A stretch of DNA of 64,000 nucleotides from Siphonodentalium dalli (Eukaryota; Mollusca; Scaphopoda; Gadilida; Siphonodentaliidae), in assembly GCA_032622095.1 (NCBI GenBank), contig CP136067.1, positions 83,044,705 to 83,108,704 on the forward strand. Direction: 5' to 3'. Below are positions 1 through 12,235 of this stretch, in pieces. Position 1 is the stretch's first letter. The number at the start of each line of letters is the position of its first letter. A program made the position numbers and the translations under genes. The notes under the pieces are model-generated. The model saw nothing but the letters and a program-made list of their open reading frames with translations. It searched no databases and was not told the DNA's origin.

Positions 1-1764
1 AACGAATTTATTTTTCTTCTTCGATCAGCCTCCCCATAGCAACACTATTAAATTTGAAACACAAAATCAACCTTATTCAAAATTAAATGCTTAATGTGGA
101 TTTAGCTGACACGGGTGCATAGCATTCGGCAAACCTCGCCAGATTCCGTACCGTTAAAGTTTGAAAATTACGTCACCTGGCAGGCCATAGCAACGTTGGA
201 AATGATGACGTAATTTCTTTACAAAATGGTGGCGCTCTCTTATTTGCGAAATTTGAAATTGAATTGCTTGTTATTGTTATCGCTTGTATTTTAAATGTAC
301 AACGGTATCACGGCACGTAAGCGTTAAGAACAAACGAGAAAGCACAAGCGAAGATAGCACAACGAGCCCATTACTGGAATGACTTTAGAGTCAAAGCAGT
401 CAAAAGAAGAAGAATAACAACAACACTAGAACTTGTTTTGAACTTGGAAGTTTAAAAGTGAAAATCAGTCATTCGGAAAGAAACTCAATGACGAATCTGT
501 GACTGAAAAAAATATGAAAATGATGGTCACTGTAGTGGAATGTGGACTGGTCTGTGCAGACTGATCACCACGGCGATTTGACTTGTTCTGTTATTCTTCA
601 ATTTTAAGTCTGTTTCACCTGGACTGGTTAGACTTAGTCTTAGAGTTGCAACTGCAAGTGCAAGCGGCAAATTGTTCAGTCTACTAACTACTTCTCTAAA
701 TAGTAAATTTAATGGTTAATATCTAACACTGTCAGGCCAAGCCTCAACTTGGGTCAAGGAAATCAGAAAATGGACATTTTAGAGCTGACTGATAATGATT
801 TACTCATTTACTCAGTATAGACAGTAATGTCAGTATAGTTCAGTCATGAACCGTTTGAACGTAGCGCGTAGCTGGAACTTGTGGAAGCAGTATTCGGTGA
901 AAGCGGTCATGTGGCCTTCTAATCTAATAATATTAGGATTGTATTAGTCAATTTAGTGATTACAGATTAATAAATTTAGTTATCAACAACTTCAGACTCA
1001 GCCTCACCCACTCACTGTGAATGTGACTCAGGTCAAAATTCAATTCTAGCCATCTACAGAGCAGTCAACACACAGATGTAACAAACATGTAAAGCCCAGT
1101 GAATTGGTGAGTCGTTTATCTTCTTGTTGAGTGAAGGAAAAAAAGAACATCTCCCAATCCCACTTGGTCTCGGCACACTGCAGAGTTCATGCAGTGACTG
1201 GTTATAGGATATGCTTCTGGGCCAACTTTCCATCTGTGTGTATGAATTCTGTTTCCTGTGATGGACACATCAAGTTAAATATAATAATTATAATGCACGG
1301 TGATTAGTTTTAGCATTCTCACATATTAAATAATTCATGATTTTAACACTGTGTTCTCGATTTAAACCTTAAACATTAAGCGGGAGCTTGACCAGCATGG
1401 CTAGCATATATATTAACTAGTGGCTATTTGTGGAAAAATTATTAAATATAGCCCTGCGTACTTGCTATTGTCGACTTGACACATTGGGATTGGAATAATA
1501 TGTATGCTAAATATAATAATTCCAGGCCAACTTAGTTGAACTGTCACGACATTCTTGTTATACATGTACATGACTAATGAGGCAATCATATAAATGTTTA
1601 ATCTAGTAGAATTTTCTCAGACCATGCCATGAATATCTATGTATCTATGCCCATCAAGAATGATATATTCCACCAGTACAAAGTTTTTGCTGTTGCTATA
1701 GGGAAGTAACTAGTACAGTTAATAAATTATGAAGTACCTTTCATTAATAATGTGTGTCATAGAA
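1..1764. other. Unassigned intergenic DNA with promoter-like motifs near the left edge
   Basis: No convincing open frame or repeat family was recognised here. Two CATAGCAAC words (35-43 and 186-194) resemble half of an RFX X-box. A CRE-like TGACGTAA lies at 206-213, followed closely by AAAATGGTGGCG. Such a cluster is common just upstream of animal genes, but the ATG at about 225 opens only a 22-codon frame, so a first exon cannot be claimed. Confidence 0.3.
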
Positions 1765-2515
1765 TGTGAAGATCCAACTTTGAAATGGCAAGATTTAAAT
1801 GACTTTGTGGTGGACTTTCCTTTGCGTCCCTTATACTAATGTCATTCCTCCTGGGCAATTATTAAATTGTTTATATACTATCAGATGCCTAACAATAGTG
1901 TCAGCATGTGCCGCATGATTAGTAATTTCAGATAAAATTCTCAACGATCATTAAGTTTTTTCGCATAGACATATATAGAATTAAATTGAAATAGAATTAA
2001 ATTTCCATCAATATTGTTAATTTCAGTCAGGTCTCCGCTATCACTATTATTGACCATCATAATGCTTAAGACATCTGAGAGTACGATATAAGGTCACAAA
2101 AGTCATGAACAAGCATGCAATCTCGAGCTGGGACCACCCTTAATACTTGTTTCTCAGCATCTACTTCACAGAAGGGGTCACCCCTAAGTAGTAACCGTAT
2201 AGGAAACACACCGAACATACCACTATTGCACAATGACATCAGTTTGTTTGATCTAAATTATTTAGCCCCAAAACAATAGTCATTTGGCAAATTATCTCAT
2301 TCTTTTTCGAAGTGCCTGTCATCTACTGAAGATGGATCCTACCAGGGACATAAATTATGTCTCATTGAGCCATTGTGTCCCATCCATGTAAATCGCTGAA
2401 AGTCAAGCATACATAAACCTCTATAAATAAATCCGATGTCGCTTTGTGAAATATGCAATAAATCCCCGTTTTCATAAAAATGCATTCAGTATTATATGTA
2501 AATTTATCCAATAAA
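1765..2515 (+). repeat. Diverged ~0.8 kb dispersed repeat, copy A
   Basis: This stretch matches 4945-5765 in the same orientation in blocks. Shared landmarks, in the same order, are CCTAACAATAGTGTCAGCAT, CTGAGAGTACGAT, GCTGGGACCACCC, TTTTTCGAAGTGC or a close variant, GGTGGATCCTACC or a close variant, and CAAGCATACATAAA. Spacing differs through many small indels, so the copies are old. No open frame spans it. It may be an ancient transposon or an old segmental duplication. Confidence 0.7.
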
Positions 2516-2527
2516 GATATTTTTCCC

Positions 2528-2979
2528 TTGAAGGTCCTCAAACGGAATCAATAGTCCCCATATCATCAGATTCCAACAACAAAAAGATTTTTTGAAATGC
2601 CGCTTCAGTTGACAGAATTAATTGCTCGAAAATAATGATAACTGCAGTCAATTATGGCATAAAATTGACAAAAACCTGTAATTTATCAACTTTTTGCTCA
2701 ACGAATATTGCTGGTTTGTTAAACATAATTCTGACACACACAAAAAAAACCCAGTTGATTTTAAAGTTATCCATCTCCATCTGCAATTTGGTCAGAGAAA
2801 GTATTCTCGTCTGCTGTTGGCTGGGCCACGTAAAATTAAAATGATAGATTTTAAAAATCGGTATCTGATCACTCTGAGCTTTGATGTTGTGGGTTCCTCG
2901 ACTTGAATCAAATATGTTTCACCTCCGAAGTCAAGGAAATAGTAATCTGCGAGGGTTAATTCGGATTGAGTACCTTTAA
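2528..2979. mobile_element. MITE, TTAA-ended family, copy 1
   Basis: The right end reads TCGGATTGAGTACCTTTAA. The left end (TTGAAGGTCCTCAAACGGA) is a degraded inverse of it. The interior matches 8582-9078, including CCCCATATCATCAG, AACCTGT.ATTTATCAAC, TGGTTTGT and the near-terminal ATCACTCTGAGCTTTGATG. About 450 bp long, no transposase. The TTAA at both ends could be a target duplication or part of the repeat. Short open frames inside it are not conserved between copies. Confidence 0.7.
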
Positions 2980-3512
2980 GATTGCAAAAACTAAATTAAA
3001 TAATTTTGCCTTGAAAATTGGTTGCTTGGCCAGATTCAACCTTCACCTGATGATTGCATTTTGAAGAAATATAGTAACATGTGCTATATGGCTAATATCT
3101 CTTGACTGGCGCCATGGATATTGGTCTGGAAATTAGAGAAATGTTAGAGGCAATATCTCACTCTGACCCATGTCTAACTGTGGCCCACATTCCCACATTC
3201 CTCTATATCTGGTGCTGCAACATATTCTCGTGCAAATAGGTTTATTTGTACCTAAATATTCACATATGTTCATACTTTTTTTATTTATTTAAATTTGTTT
3301 AAATAAAAATTTAGAAAAACTAACGCCATTATACACTCTGCCAGGGCACCATGAGTCACCACACCAAATTTCGTTGAAATCTGAGCACCAATATTAACAA
3401 AGACATGTTGGTCTCAACTTTACTCCAGTCTTATATATGTATATATAAACAGTCCCATGAAACATGTATACATGTATTGATGGACGTGTCATGGGCTCTT
3501 CATACAGGATCG

Positions 3513-3609
3513 GGTTCATTATTTCGAAGGTTCCATATTCCGAAGGGTCGCTGTTCCAAAGGTTCTTATTCAGAAGGTTCGCTATTCTGAAGGTATGCTA
3601 TTCTGGGCG
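3513..3609 (+). repeat. Short minisatellite of GAAGGTTC-type units
   Basis: About five imperfect ~18 bp units of the form TATTCCGAAGGTTCGC are repeated head to tail. The same unit occurs inverted at 3903-3992, so the two blocks could pair as a stem around a ~290 bp loop. Confidence 0.75.
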
Positions 3610-3639
3610 TATTTAACCAGAAAAGATGGACAACTCTAA

Positions 3640-3872
3640 TACCAAGTAGTTATTATTACCACGATTTTACAGTTATCCATCTTTATCTGGAAGACCGCCC
3701 GTTTGACCTCGTCCTGGCAAAATTAGGCCCAGAAACAATAAAAATAGCAAACATCGATATCTAATTACTCTGAGCTTTGATGGGTGGGTTCGACACTAAT
3801 CAAATATTTTTTTCCCACCGAAGCCAAAGAAAGAGTAATTTAGCAGCGTCGTATCGGATTGAGTACCTTTAA
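3640..3872. mobile_element. MITE, TTAA-ended family, copy 2 (3' part only)
   Basis: The stretch from ACATCGATATCTAATTACTC to the terminal GGATTGAGTACCTTTAA matches the right half of copies 1 and 3. The left half is missing or unrecognisable and is replaced by the minisatellite block at 3513-3609. Confidence 0.6.
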
Positions 3873-3902
3873 GTTATTTCCTTCATAAAAAGAGTCTTAG
3901 AA

Positions 3903-3992
3903 AAACCTTCTGAATATTGCGGAATATAGAGAACCTTGGGAATAGCGAAACTTCGGTATAATGAACCTTGGGAATAGCGAACCTTTGGACAT
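3903..3992 (-). repeat. Minisatellite block inverted relative to 3513-3609
   Basis: Units such as GAACCTTGGGAATAGCGAA are the reverse complement of the GAAGGTTC/TATTCC units found 300 bp upstream. Four or five imperfect units. Confidence 0.7.
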
Positions 3993-4129
3993 AGAGTGAC
4001 ATGCCGCCGTCCTATGGCCCATACGCACTGGCGTGATCGTATATCCCAAGTTGGCCAGAAATACAGGCACTCATATGAAACATACATTTATCATTTTATA
4101 GATGGACGTACGTGTTTTGGGTTGTCCAT

Positions 4130-4335
4130 ACGTACTGACGTAATCATATTATTAACTGACAGTGTGACAGAAAGATAGTGATATCAGGGAATATGCAATG
4201 TATATGGATAGTTTTGTTCCAGAAATCCTAGGTTACTTTATAAGGCGTCTGGCAAATACGAAAGTTGAATGTTCTTTGTTTTAAACACCCCCTACCCCAT
4301 TCAAATTCTTGAACCCACCATGCACTGAAGCTGCA
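4130..4335 (+). repeat. Isolated monomer of the ~187 bp satellite
   Basis: One copy of the unit that forms the array at 10190-12235. Shared words are ATTATTAAC.GACAGTGTGA, TATCAGGGA, ATGGATAGTTT, AAATCCTA, GGCAAATA and ACCATG.ACTGAA. Its distance of 6 kb from the array shows that the monomer also disperses singly, or that it is an outlier of a larger element. Confidence 0.75.
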
Positions 4336-4944
4336 TGCTCTTAATCACAACCCACATGTTGTTTTACGGTTCAGGAGCTACGCACGTATAGTTGTGACGT
4401 TACAATTTATATAGTCCATCAACCTGAATTTTTTCAGTTTTTATATTGCATACGTGAAGGTCCAAACTTGAAATTGCATGATTTAAAGGGATACTGTACC
4501 CATATGTTGTTGGTTTCTTTAGTCTCTGAGTTGTAGAATAAGGTAACCAGATTTCCATTATTTAAAAATCTGTTGAGTACGAAGTAATGCTACGGATGGC
4601 AGATTAGCCGGAATGCGAAAATACCCATTGTCGTTGTCAGTAAGTTTTAGTCAGTTTTCAAGCAAATGTATCAAATAAATGTTATAGTATATGCATGCTA
4701 GTCCCATATACTCATTAAGTCATTGTATAGTCACTAGTTAGTGAGTGGCTTGAGTTTACGCCCCGTATCAACATAATTTCTTAAACGCTTTGCCCAATCC
4801 ACTATCCGTGAATTATTATGATTACGTCTTGTACACGGAAATTCGTAATTTAATTTATGACTCCAGCCATAAATTAAATTTATATCAAATTATTAGCTTT
4901 GATTTTACGATATTAGATCGTTGTTATCACTGGGAATTTAAGTT

Positions 4945-5765
4945 TGACTTTGTGAAAAAATGATTTTGCTTTCCATCCCTTACACTCATGTAATTTCTCC
5001 CGGGCATTTAATTAAATGTTATATACGCTAAGCCTAACAATAGTGTCAGCATGATTATTAATTTTGGATACAATTCTCAACGATCACTATATCATTTGGT
5101 ATTGATACATGTATAGAGTTAAATTGCCATCACTATTATAAATTTCAGCCTAAATCCCCACAATCACTATTTGACCATCACAATTATTAGGCACCTGAGA
5201 GTACGATGTCAGCTCATATAAGTCACAAACAATCTCGGGCTGGGACCACCCCTACTGTGAAGTAGATTACTGAGGAACAAGTATTAACAATTAAGAGAAA
5301 TATATGCACTGCCCTGTTTGTTCCTAGTTATAAAGTTCGCTGTCAGAATAGGTCAGAACATAAAACAGTCCCCATGATTTGTACTTTGTAATATGATCTC
5401 TACGGGCACAGCTAGTGCACATGGTATTATCTTTAAGTCATATGACCTTCGTTTCTATGTGAATCCGTAAATGTGCAAGTTTGTTTGATCTTAATTATTT
5501 ATTCAATCCAGCCCACAAACAATTGTCAATTGGCAAATGATATCATTCCTTTTCGAAGTGCGTATCATCACTGAAGGTGGATCCTACCCCATGTCGAAAT
5601 TGTGTCTCATTGGTTCAGTGTGCCCAATGCCATCTAACTCGCTGAAAGACAAGCATACATAAATTTCTATAAATAAATCAGATGTGGCTATGTGAAATAT
5701 GTGACGAATCCCAGTCTTCCACTTCACCTAATTGTATTCTGTATTATAAGTAAATTTGGTGTAAA
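4945..5765 (+). repeat. Diverged ~0.8 kb dispersed repeat, copy B
   Basis: Direct counterpart of 1765-2515, with the same order of landmark words. It carries extra sequence around 5275-5460 that copy A lacks. No coding frame. Confidence 0.7.
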
Positions 5766-6740
5766 CATATTTATTTCTCTAAAGCATGCACATGAATTAA
5801 CAAAATAATTGTATTATATAACAACATAAGGACAATTATATTAGAGAATGGGATTTGGCAGAAATAATTACGCTTATATCAGCCATGTCCCCATCTTTAG
5901 CATTCACATATTGTGTCTTTATTGGTTATTCATAATGTTCTTTTCCCAGTTAGGTTTTTATTTCATGTTCAATGTTTCTTATAATTATATAGAGTTACGG
6001 TTCTAGAATTTGTGTAGAGAAACTCGAGTCGGCATAAAACAGACATCTGGCATAGGCCGTCAAACAGTAACGTATAGTAATGAGTTACTTTCGGGCAGTC
6101 CATGCATCAGATGACCTGAACTGTTACTTGTGTGTGACCTGATCCTTGACCCCACCCATCAGTTTCCAGTAATAGTAGCTCAAAGTTCAAATTTCGAAAT
6201 CATAACAAGAGAGATGTATCTTACGTACGTATTATTTGCAAATCCAGATGTTCGTGTCCGAGAAAAATATAATGTAATGCATGTATACCGAAATATGTGA
6301 TATTTTTCCACTTTTCTAAATTTTCTGTATATTTTGTCTCTTCGGTGTGTGATTTTTACACGTTCACGTTGTTTCATATAGGCAGGATTTGTATTTATTT
6401 ATACAGGGAGAGACTTAGGGAAAGTTCAATTTGAAAATCGTTTGGACATCACTATGATTTTTTGGACCCTGAGAAAAAAAATCTATATTCTCTTCCAGTG
6501 ACAGTTCACGGTTTCCATGTAGCAAGTTTTCTACTCCTGTCGTGTTATTTATCCTCCAAAGCATGCACCTATTTCTTTCAATAAGAAATCTGCGACAATA
6601 GTAGAGGTATAATCATTTATTAACGTGGCATGTGCATTTTCGAAAAGACAAAGAAAATGGCGGCAAACTAATAAACACAATTTTTGCTGCGCATGTTTTT
6701 CGTTCGAGACGGGATTTACGAGAATATATGTTTAAGTATG
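5766..6740. other. Unassigned AT-rich sequence
   Basis: No gene, repeat family or RNA was recognised. AAAATGGCGGC at about 6653-6663 matches the YY1-type word often seen at animal promoters, but the ATG opens only four codons. Confidence 0.3.
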
Positions 6741-6806
6741 CATCTGTTTGGGCTGTACATCTGTTTGGGCTGTATAACTGTTTGGGCTGTACATCTGTTT
6801 GGGTAT
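6741..6806 (+). repeat. 18 bp minisatellite, about 3.6 units
   Basis: Tandem units of CATCTGTTTGGGCTGTA with single-base changes. The unit length is a multiple of three, so open frames run through it on both strands; these are not taken as genes. Confidence 0.85.
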
Positions 6807-7195
6807 TTTGGTAGTGACTGTAGTGGTACAATTTAAGTGACAATTTTGCCAAAGATCCAACTTTGGGGGAAGGATCAATTAGTTTCCGAAGTCTAACAAA
6901 GAGATTTAATTTGCAATACAATGGTGAGCGCGGTAGGTGTGAAAAAATGCCAGGTGCGGACTGCGAGGTGCGAAAATGAAAACAATGGGATACGATACCG
7001 GTGTAGGTGTGAGATATAGATTGCTGTTGGCTGGAGAGAGAAATGCTATAGAAATCGACATCATATTGTTGTATGTATATAAGTGAACGACGACTACAAA
7101 AGGTACACGATCCATGAGATTTCTGACTTTATATTTGTGTTTCTGCTCAGGAAGCTCCAAGTTCTATAAATATAAACAAAACGAAAAGTAAACAA

Positions 7196-8317
7196 AGATG
7201 GCGGATACGGAAAAAATGTTTCTCTGCAAGATAAGATAGATAACTGTGATATGGAATATGGTCATACCCAACCACCTCATGTATGTACTGATGATACAAT
7301 TTCACAAGTTATCAACGAAGTTGCCGATGTTAGGTATGCTATACCACCAAGCCAGAACTCCACACCAATTTGCTATGCCAAACTAACACCTTCGACTCAT
7401 CAAAGTATTCCAAAAGGTTTCATATCTGCATTCAGCTCAGTTTCTGAAAGAATGAGGGACCTAAGGGCCAGTAAAAACAAAGGCGAAGAAATGGCTATGA
7501 TGAAGATAATTATTAAGATGATAGCATTAACAAGACCACAAAAGAGCAAATCAGCTGCTGCATGCATGGAGAATTGAAAACACTCACCGATCAGCTGAAA
7601 ATCCTTACCAACATGTTCAGGTCAATGAACAAAACCATCGAAGTGTCAGCATTAGCACCTCAGTCAAAGGTGAATTAACCAATATGAAAACTGAAACAAA
7701 TTCCCTTAAAACAGAACTCAGTGTACTAAAGACAGAAAATTCAGACCTAAAAGCCAAATCAGAGCAATAATCACATGCCCACTTAGAACAAAGTTATCTT
7801 ACATGGATAAACAACCTTGTCGAAAGAAAATTCCTAGAGGCCGTAAACCACAGTGACCAAAGGCGAACAATATAGCAGAAATAATTGTCTAAGGTTCCAT
7901 AACATTCAAATTCCTAACGGCATTAGCAACTCTAGATACACCAATGCCAAGCAAATAATAATGGATCTAGAAAAACTAGGACTCACACTTCAGCCTCGTG
8001 ATATCAGGAATGCACAATGCAATAAACACAGTATCCACCAACTTGAAAACCTGTTAACTAATAGCTCGATTCGGTAATTGGTACGCCATAAGACTGCGAA
8101 GAGACGTATATAACAACAAAAAGAACCACTTGGAGGGGAAAGTAAAGTGGTCATCACTGAATACCTCACCAAACCAAGGCGTGCTGTTGTCAAAGAGCTG
8201 TCAGACAAAAAGCGAGGAAACAAAATAAACTCTTACTGGACCTTCAAGGGCAAAATATATGCAACGTTGTCAGAAACCTCATCAACGGTTAAGATAAAAA
8301 CCCTTGCAAAGCTTTAA
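7196..8317 (+). pseudogene. Eroded L1-like retrotransposon ORF1 (coiled coil, RRM and C-terminal domain remnants)
   Basis: Three decayed pieces lie in order on the plus strand. 7251-7577 is a 108-codon frame. About 7690-7770 encodes a heptad-like stretch containing LKTELSVLKTENSDLKAK, coiled-coil in character. 7853-8077 contains SRNNCLRFHNIQIP, the pattern of the RRM entry of L1-type ORF1 proteins. 8150-8317 in another frame reads VVITEYLTKPRRAVVKEL and later YWTFKGKIYATL, matching the C-terminal domain pattern (ExLTxxRRxxxxxL...W...GKIY) of those proteins. Several stops and frameshifts separate the pieces, so it is dead. A YY1-like AAGATGGCGGA at about 7196 lies just upstream, as in many L1 5' regions. 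No matching ORF2 follows; sequence is lost after 8317. Confidence 0.65.
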
Positions 8318-8581
8318 GCTAAACTCTTTTGTTGTCTATTGATTTATTGTAACCGCATATTTATAATTGATTCAATCCCCGATATATTCACTATTGATCC
8401 TTTCATCCCAGCATTCCCACGACAGTGTAAGCACATTCAGGGTTAGAACTACATCACATTTCCCCCGTCCAGATCTATCTATCTATATTCAAATACAATA
8501 TTTATTGTATGTTGTTCATGTACTCGGACCACAAAGCTGTAACTTAAATTGCCTAATTTCTTCTTGGGCTTCCCTCAGACA

Positions 8582-9078
8582 TTAAAGGTACTCAATCCGA
8601 TTTGATGGTCCCCATATCATCAGTTTCCAACAATTTTTGTTTTTGAAATTCCACTTCAGTTATCAGAATCGATTAATTGCCAAAACATAATGCTAACCAC
8701 AGTCAAATATAGTATAAAATTGCCCAAAACCTGTTATTTATCAACATTTTGTTCAACGAAATTTTGCCTGGTTTGTCATATATCTGACACAAAATGTCAC
8801 TTGATTTTAGAGATATCCACCTTCATCCGCAATTTGGTCCGAGATCGTCCTCTCGTCGATTTTTTACTGGGCCACTAAAAAGCATCGGTGGTATCAAATA
8901 ATATATTAAAATAATAGACAAAAATGTACATATCTCGGGAAATTACTAATTTCAAAAATCGATATCTCATCACTCTGATCTTGTATGGGTGGGTTCCTCG
9001 ACTCGAATCAAATATTTGTTACCCCGAAGCCAATGAAATATAATTTTGAGAGCTTTAATTTGGATTATGCATCTTTAA
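8582..9078. mobile_element. MITE, TTAA-ended family, copy 3
   Basis: The left end TTAAAGGTACTCAATCCGA is the exact reverse complement of the right end of copy 1. The right end is decayed (TTTGGATTATGCATCTTTAA). The interior aligns with copy 1 throughout, about 490 bp. It defines the full-length structure of the family: ~19 bp terminal inverted repeats bounded by TTAA and no transposase. The TTAA boundaries are compatible with a piggyBac-type relative, but this is not proven. Confidence 0.75.
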
Positions 9079-9764
9079 TGCCGGAATTCATTTTAGACTT
9101 TGGATACTCAATATACTGACTAGTGGTAGAGGTATGCCCTTGAAACTAATTGAAATCAACTTACTGTGGTATAATCTGTTAGTTATTACCATAAAGCAAA
9201 CAAGTAAAAATAAAATAAAATAAAATTTTTAATTTGTATTTCAATGTTCTTAATTTTCTTTTAAAATTTTTCGATTGAAACTTCTTGCTCAACAATTTAA
9301 AATTTTGAAAAACAAATGAAATAAACATTTTATTTGCTTAAAAATATAGATTTTTTTAAATGAGGCCGTTACAACATCTGCCAGGGAACTCCGAGGCACC
9401 ACACCAGATTTGATTGAAATCGGTCAAGGGCTGTGGAAGAAAAATCACGAACAGACTAGAACAGACAGACCTGAACTCTTTAATATATTCAAACACGAGA
9501 ACATACATTCGTTTGCCTTCAAATGTGAAAATTATGACAAGTGGCTAAATGTAAAAATTGCTATAATCACAAATAAATTTATAACATCATGGCGCAAATA
9601 TAAATCTCAGTATATTAAGATTTGATTTTTTTTTAATATAGCCAATTTAACACTGAATGTATCCATTGATATCAAACTTAGGGTGAAGAAAGATGGCAGC
9701 AGAATTTCCAATGCAGCCATTGGCCGGCTCGGTCGCTGGTTGGTCGAAAATATCCGCTAATAAC
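9079..9764. other. Unassigned AT-rich sequence
   Basis: Long A/T tracts and no recognised element. The 71-codon frame at 9410-9625 has no recognisable domain. Confidence 0.3.
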
Positions 9765-10200
9765 TATATGATTGACAACTGTGGAAAGGTCCATTATGGA
9801 GTTCGCGGGAGAACTTTGAGATGAATAGAGGACTACCTTCGTAAACGACAACAAAGAGTTTTATAAATAACACCTTTTCTGAGGATGAGATCATCCAAGC
9901 TGGTGTACCACATGGCTAATTTTATGGACCCTTTCTCTTCCTTGTCTATACCAGACAATATTCTTTCTTTTACGATGATGTACGCCGACGACACATGTTT
10001 TAAAGATAGGCACTATGACCTATATGTATTAGGCCGCGTCATGAATAGTGACCTCCAAATCAGACCACAATGGTTCGAAAACTGGCTAGTAAACTTCAAC
10101 TTCTGAGGAAGCTCCCGACTGAACCTTCAAACATGATCCAATCTCATTTGTTGAAACACATAAACATCTCGGTCTTCAACTCCAAGATATTACGTACTGA
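9765..10200 (+). pseudogene. Eroded reverse transcriptase fragment (non-LTR type)
   Basis: In one frame, 9899-9954 reads AGVPHG, a stop, then a short gap and GPFLFLVY. This is the RT block normally written GVPQGSxLGPLLFLIY. About 30 bases later, in the next frame, MMYADDT (9981-9995 for YADDT) gives the catalytic aspartate box. W.ENWLVNFNF at 10070-10104 fits the following 'W...N.L..N' block. At least two frameshifts and a stop make it non-functional. It is flanked directly by the ~187 bp satellite; whether the two belong to one ancestral element is unclear. Confidence 0.6.
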
Positions 10201-12235
10201 AGTAATTATATTATTAACCGACAGTGTGAAAGAACGGTATTGCTATCAGGGATTATACAATTTATATGGATAGTTTGGTTTCCCGAAATCCTAAGGTACT
10301 TTACAAAAGGCGGCTGGCAAATAGGAAAGTTGACTTTTCCTTGTTTAAGCAACCCTATGTCCCATCAAAGTCTTAAACACACCATGGACTGAAACGATAT
10401 GCTCCCAATATTAACTGAGGATGTGGACAAATGGTTTTTATATCAGGAAATAGACATATGTAATGGATAGGTTGCCTCCAGAATGTCTGGGACACTTTAC
10501 AAAAAGCAAACGAGAAAGGCGAATTCTTACTGTTTTTTTATGGGGAACCCTTAACCAATTTGAACTGAAGTTATGTGCTCTCAAAGTTAGCTTAGTTTGT
10601 GAAAGAAATATAATGCTATCATGGAATTATCAACTGATATGGGCGGTTTGGTTCCCCAGAAATCCTGGGGCACTTTTAAAAAGCGGCTGGTAAATACGAA
10701 AGGTGATTATTTATGTTTCGAGGACCATTATCCCACTTGAAGTTTTAAACACGCCATGGACTGAAATGAAATGCTCTCAATTTTAACTGATGGTGGCGAT
10801 AAATAATATTATTATCAGGAAATACATATATTTTATGGGTGGGATGGTTCCCGAAAGCCTATCGAATTTTACAACAAGCGTTGGCAAACTAAAACGGATA
10901 ATTTTCACTGTCTTAGTGGATGTCAATCACTATTTGAAGTATTGAACACACTACTAGATGAAAAAGGATATGCCACCCGAGATTTTGGCCGAATTGCTGT
11001 TCTATCAGAAAAGGTGCAATGTTTAATGATAGGTTGGTCCATGAAAGCATGTAGCACCGTAGAAAAAGCAGATGGCAAACGATAAAGGCGAATTTTGACT
11101 GTTTTGATGGATCACCTACCCCATGTAAACTATTGAACCCATCACGGACTGAATGGATGTGCTCCCTATGTCAAACGACGGTGTGGACAAATGGCTATTC
11201 TATCAGGAAAGACACAATTGTTATATATGGGTTGGTACCGACAACAGGGACATTTTACTGGCAAATAAAAACATCCGATTTATTACCCCATACCCAATTT
11301 GAAGACTAGAACATACCGCGAACTGGAACGATATCCTCTCACTATTAACTGAGTGTATGGAATGGGCAGTTGTATGGTGAACTACACAACATATATAGAT
11401 GGATTGGGTTCAGGCACCACGAAAAGTGGCTGCCAAATCAGAAAGGCCAAATGTCAGTTTTAAGGACCCACTACCCTATTTGTCTTGAATAAGTCACATG
11501 CTGAAATGATATGCTCTCAATATTAACTGAGGGTGCGACCAATTGTTAGTTTGTATCATGGTATACACAACATGGATGTGTTGGTTCCCTAAAGGTTGCA
11601 CTATGTGGCACTAAGGCGATATTGCAGGCGATTTTTCAGTTTTATGTACCCCTACCCTATATGAAGTCTTGAACACACCACGTACTGAAGGGATTATGCT
11701 CTCAGTATAAACAGAGGTTGTGGCCGAATGGCTATTCTATCAAGCAATTTGCGATCTATATGGCTGTGTTGGTTTGTGGCAGCCTGCACACTTTACAAAA
11801 ACCGCTAGCAAATAACAAAAAATGCAATTGTTACTGTTATTGTGACCACCAACGCTATTTCAAACCATAACAACACCACGAACTGAAGGTATTTGCTCTC
11901 AGTTTTAACTGAGGATGTGCACAGAAGGTAGTTCTATCAGGAAGTAAACAATTTATATGGATGGGTTGGTTCTTGAATCCTGGGAGTCTGGGACTATTTG
12001 CAGTTATCGGCTGGCAAATACTAAAGGCGAATTTCCACTGTTTTTTGGGGGTCCCTACTTTACTTGAAATCTTGAACGTACCACAAACTAAAATGATATG
12101 CTCAGGAATATACACTTACTGGTGTGCTTGTTTCAGAAAAAGCGAACGGCAAATAAGAAAGATCATTTTCGATTGTTTGGAGACCACTTACCCTAATTTA
12201 AGTTTTGAGCACCCAAACAAACTGAATATATGACA
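10190..12235 (+). repeat. ~187 bp satellite, about 11 diverged tandem monomers
   Basis: The word TATCAGG, or a one-base variant, recurs at 10244, 10441, 10616, 10813, 11003, 11201, 11738 and 11934, with weaker copies near 11366, 11556 and 12100. Mean spacing is about 187 bp. Each monomer repeats the order ATGGATGGGTTGGTTCC, CTTTACAAAAAGCGGCTGGC, AAAGGCGAATTTTCACTG, CTACCC.ATTTGAAGT, CACCACG.ACTGAA, ATGCTCTCAATATTAACTGAGG. Divergence between units is high, so the array is old. A lone copy sits at 4130-4335. Open frames inside shift between monomers and are not taken as coding. Confidence 0.85.

Noticed and set aside
7251..7577. 108-codon frame taken as an independent host gene.
   Set aside because: It is followed in order by coiled-coil, RRM and C-terminal pieces typical of L1 ORF1, so it is better read as the start of that relic.
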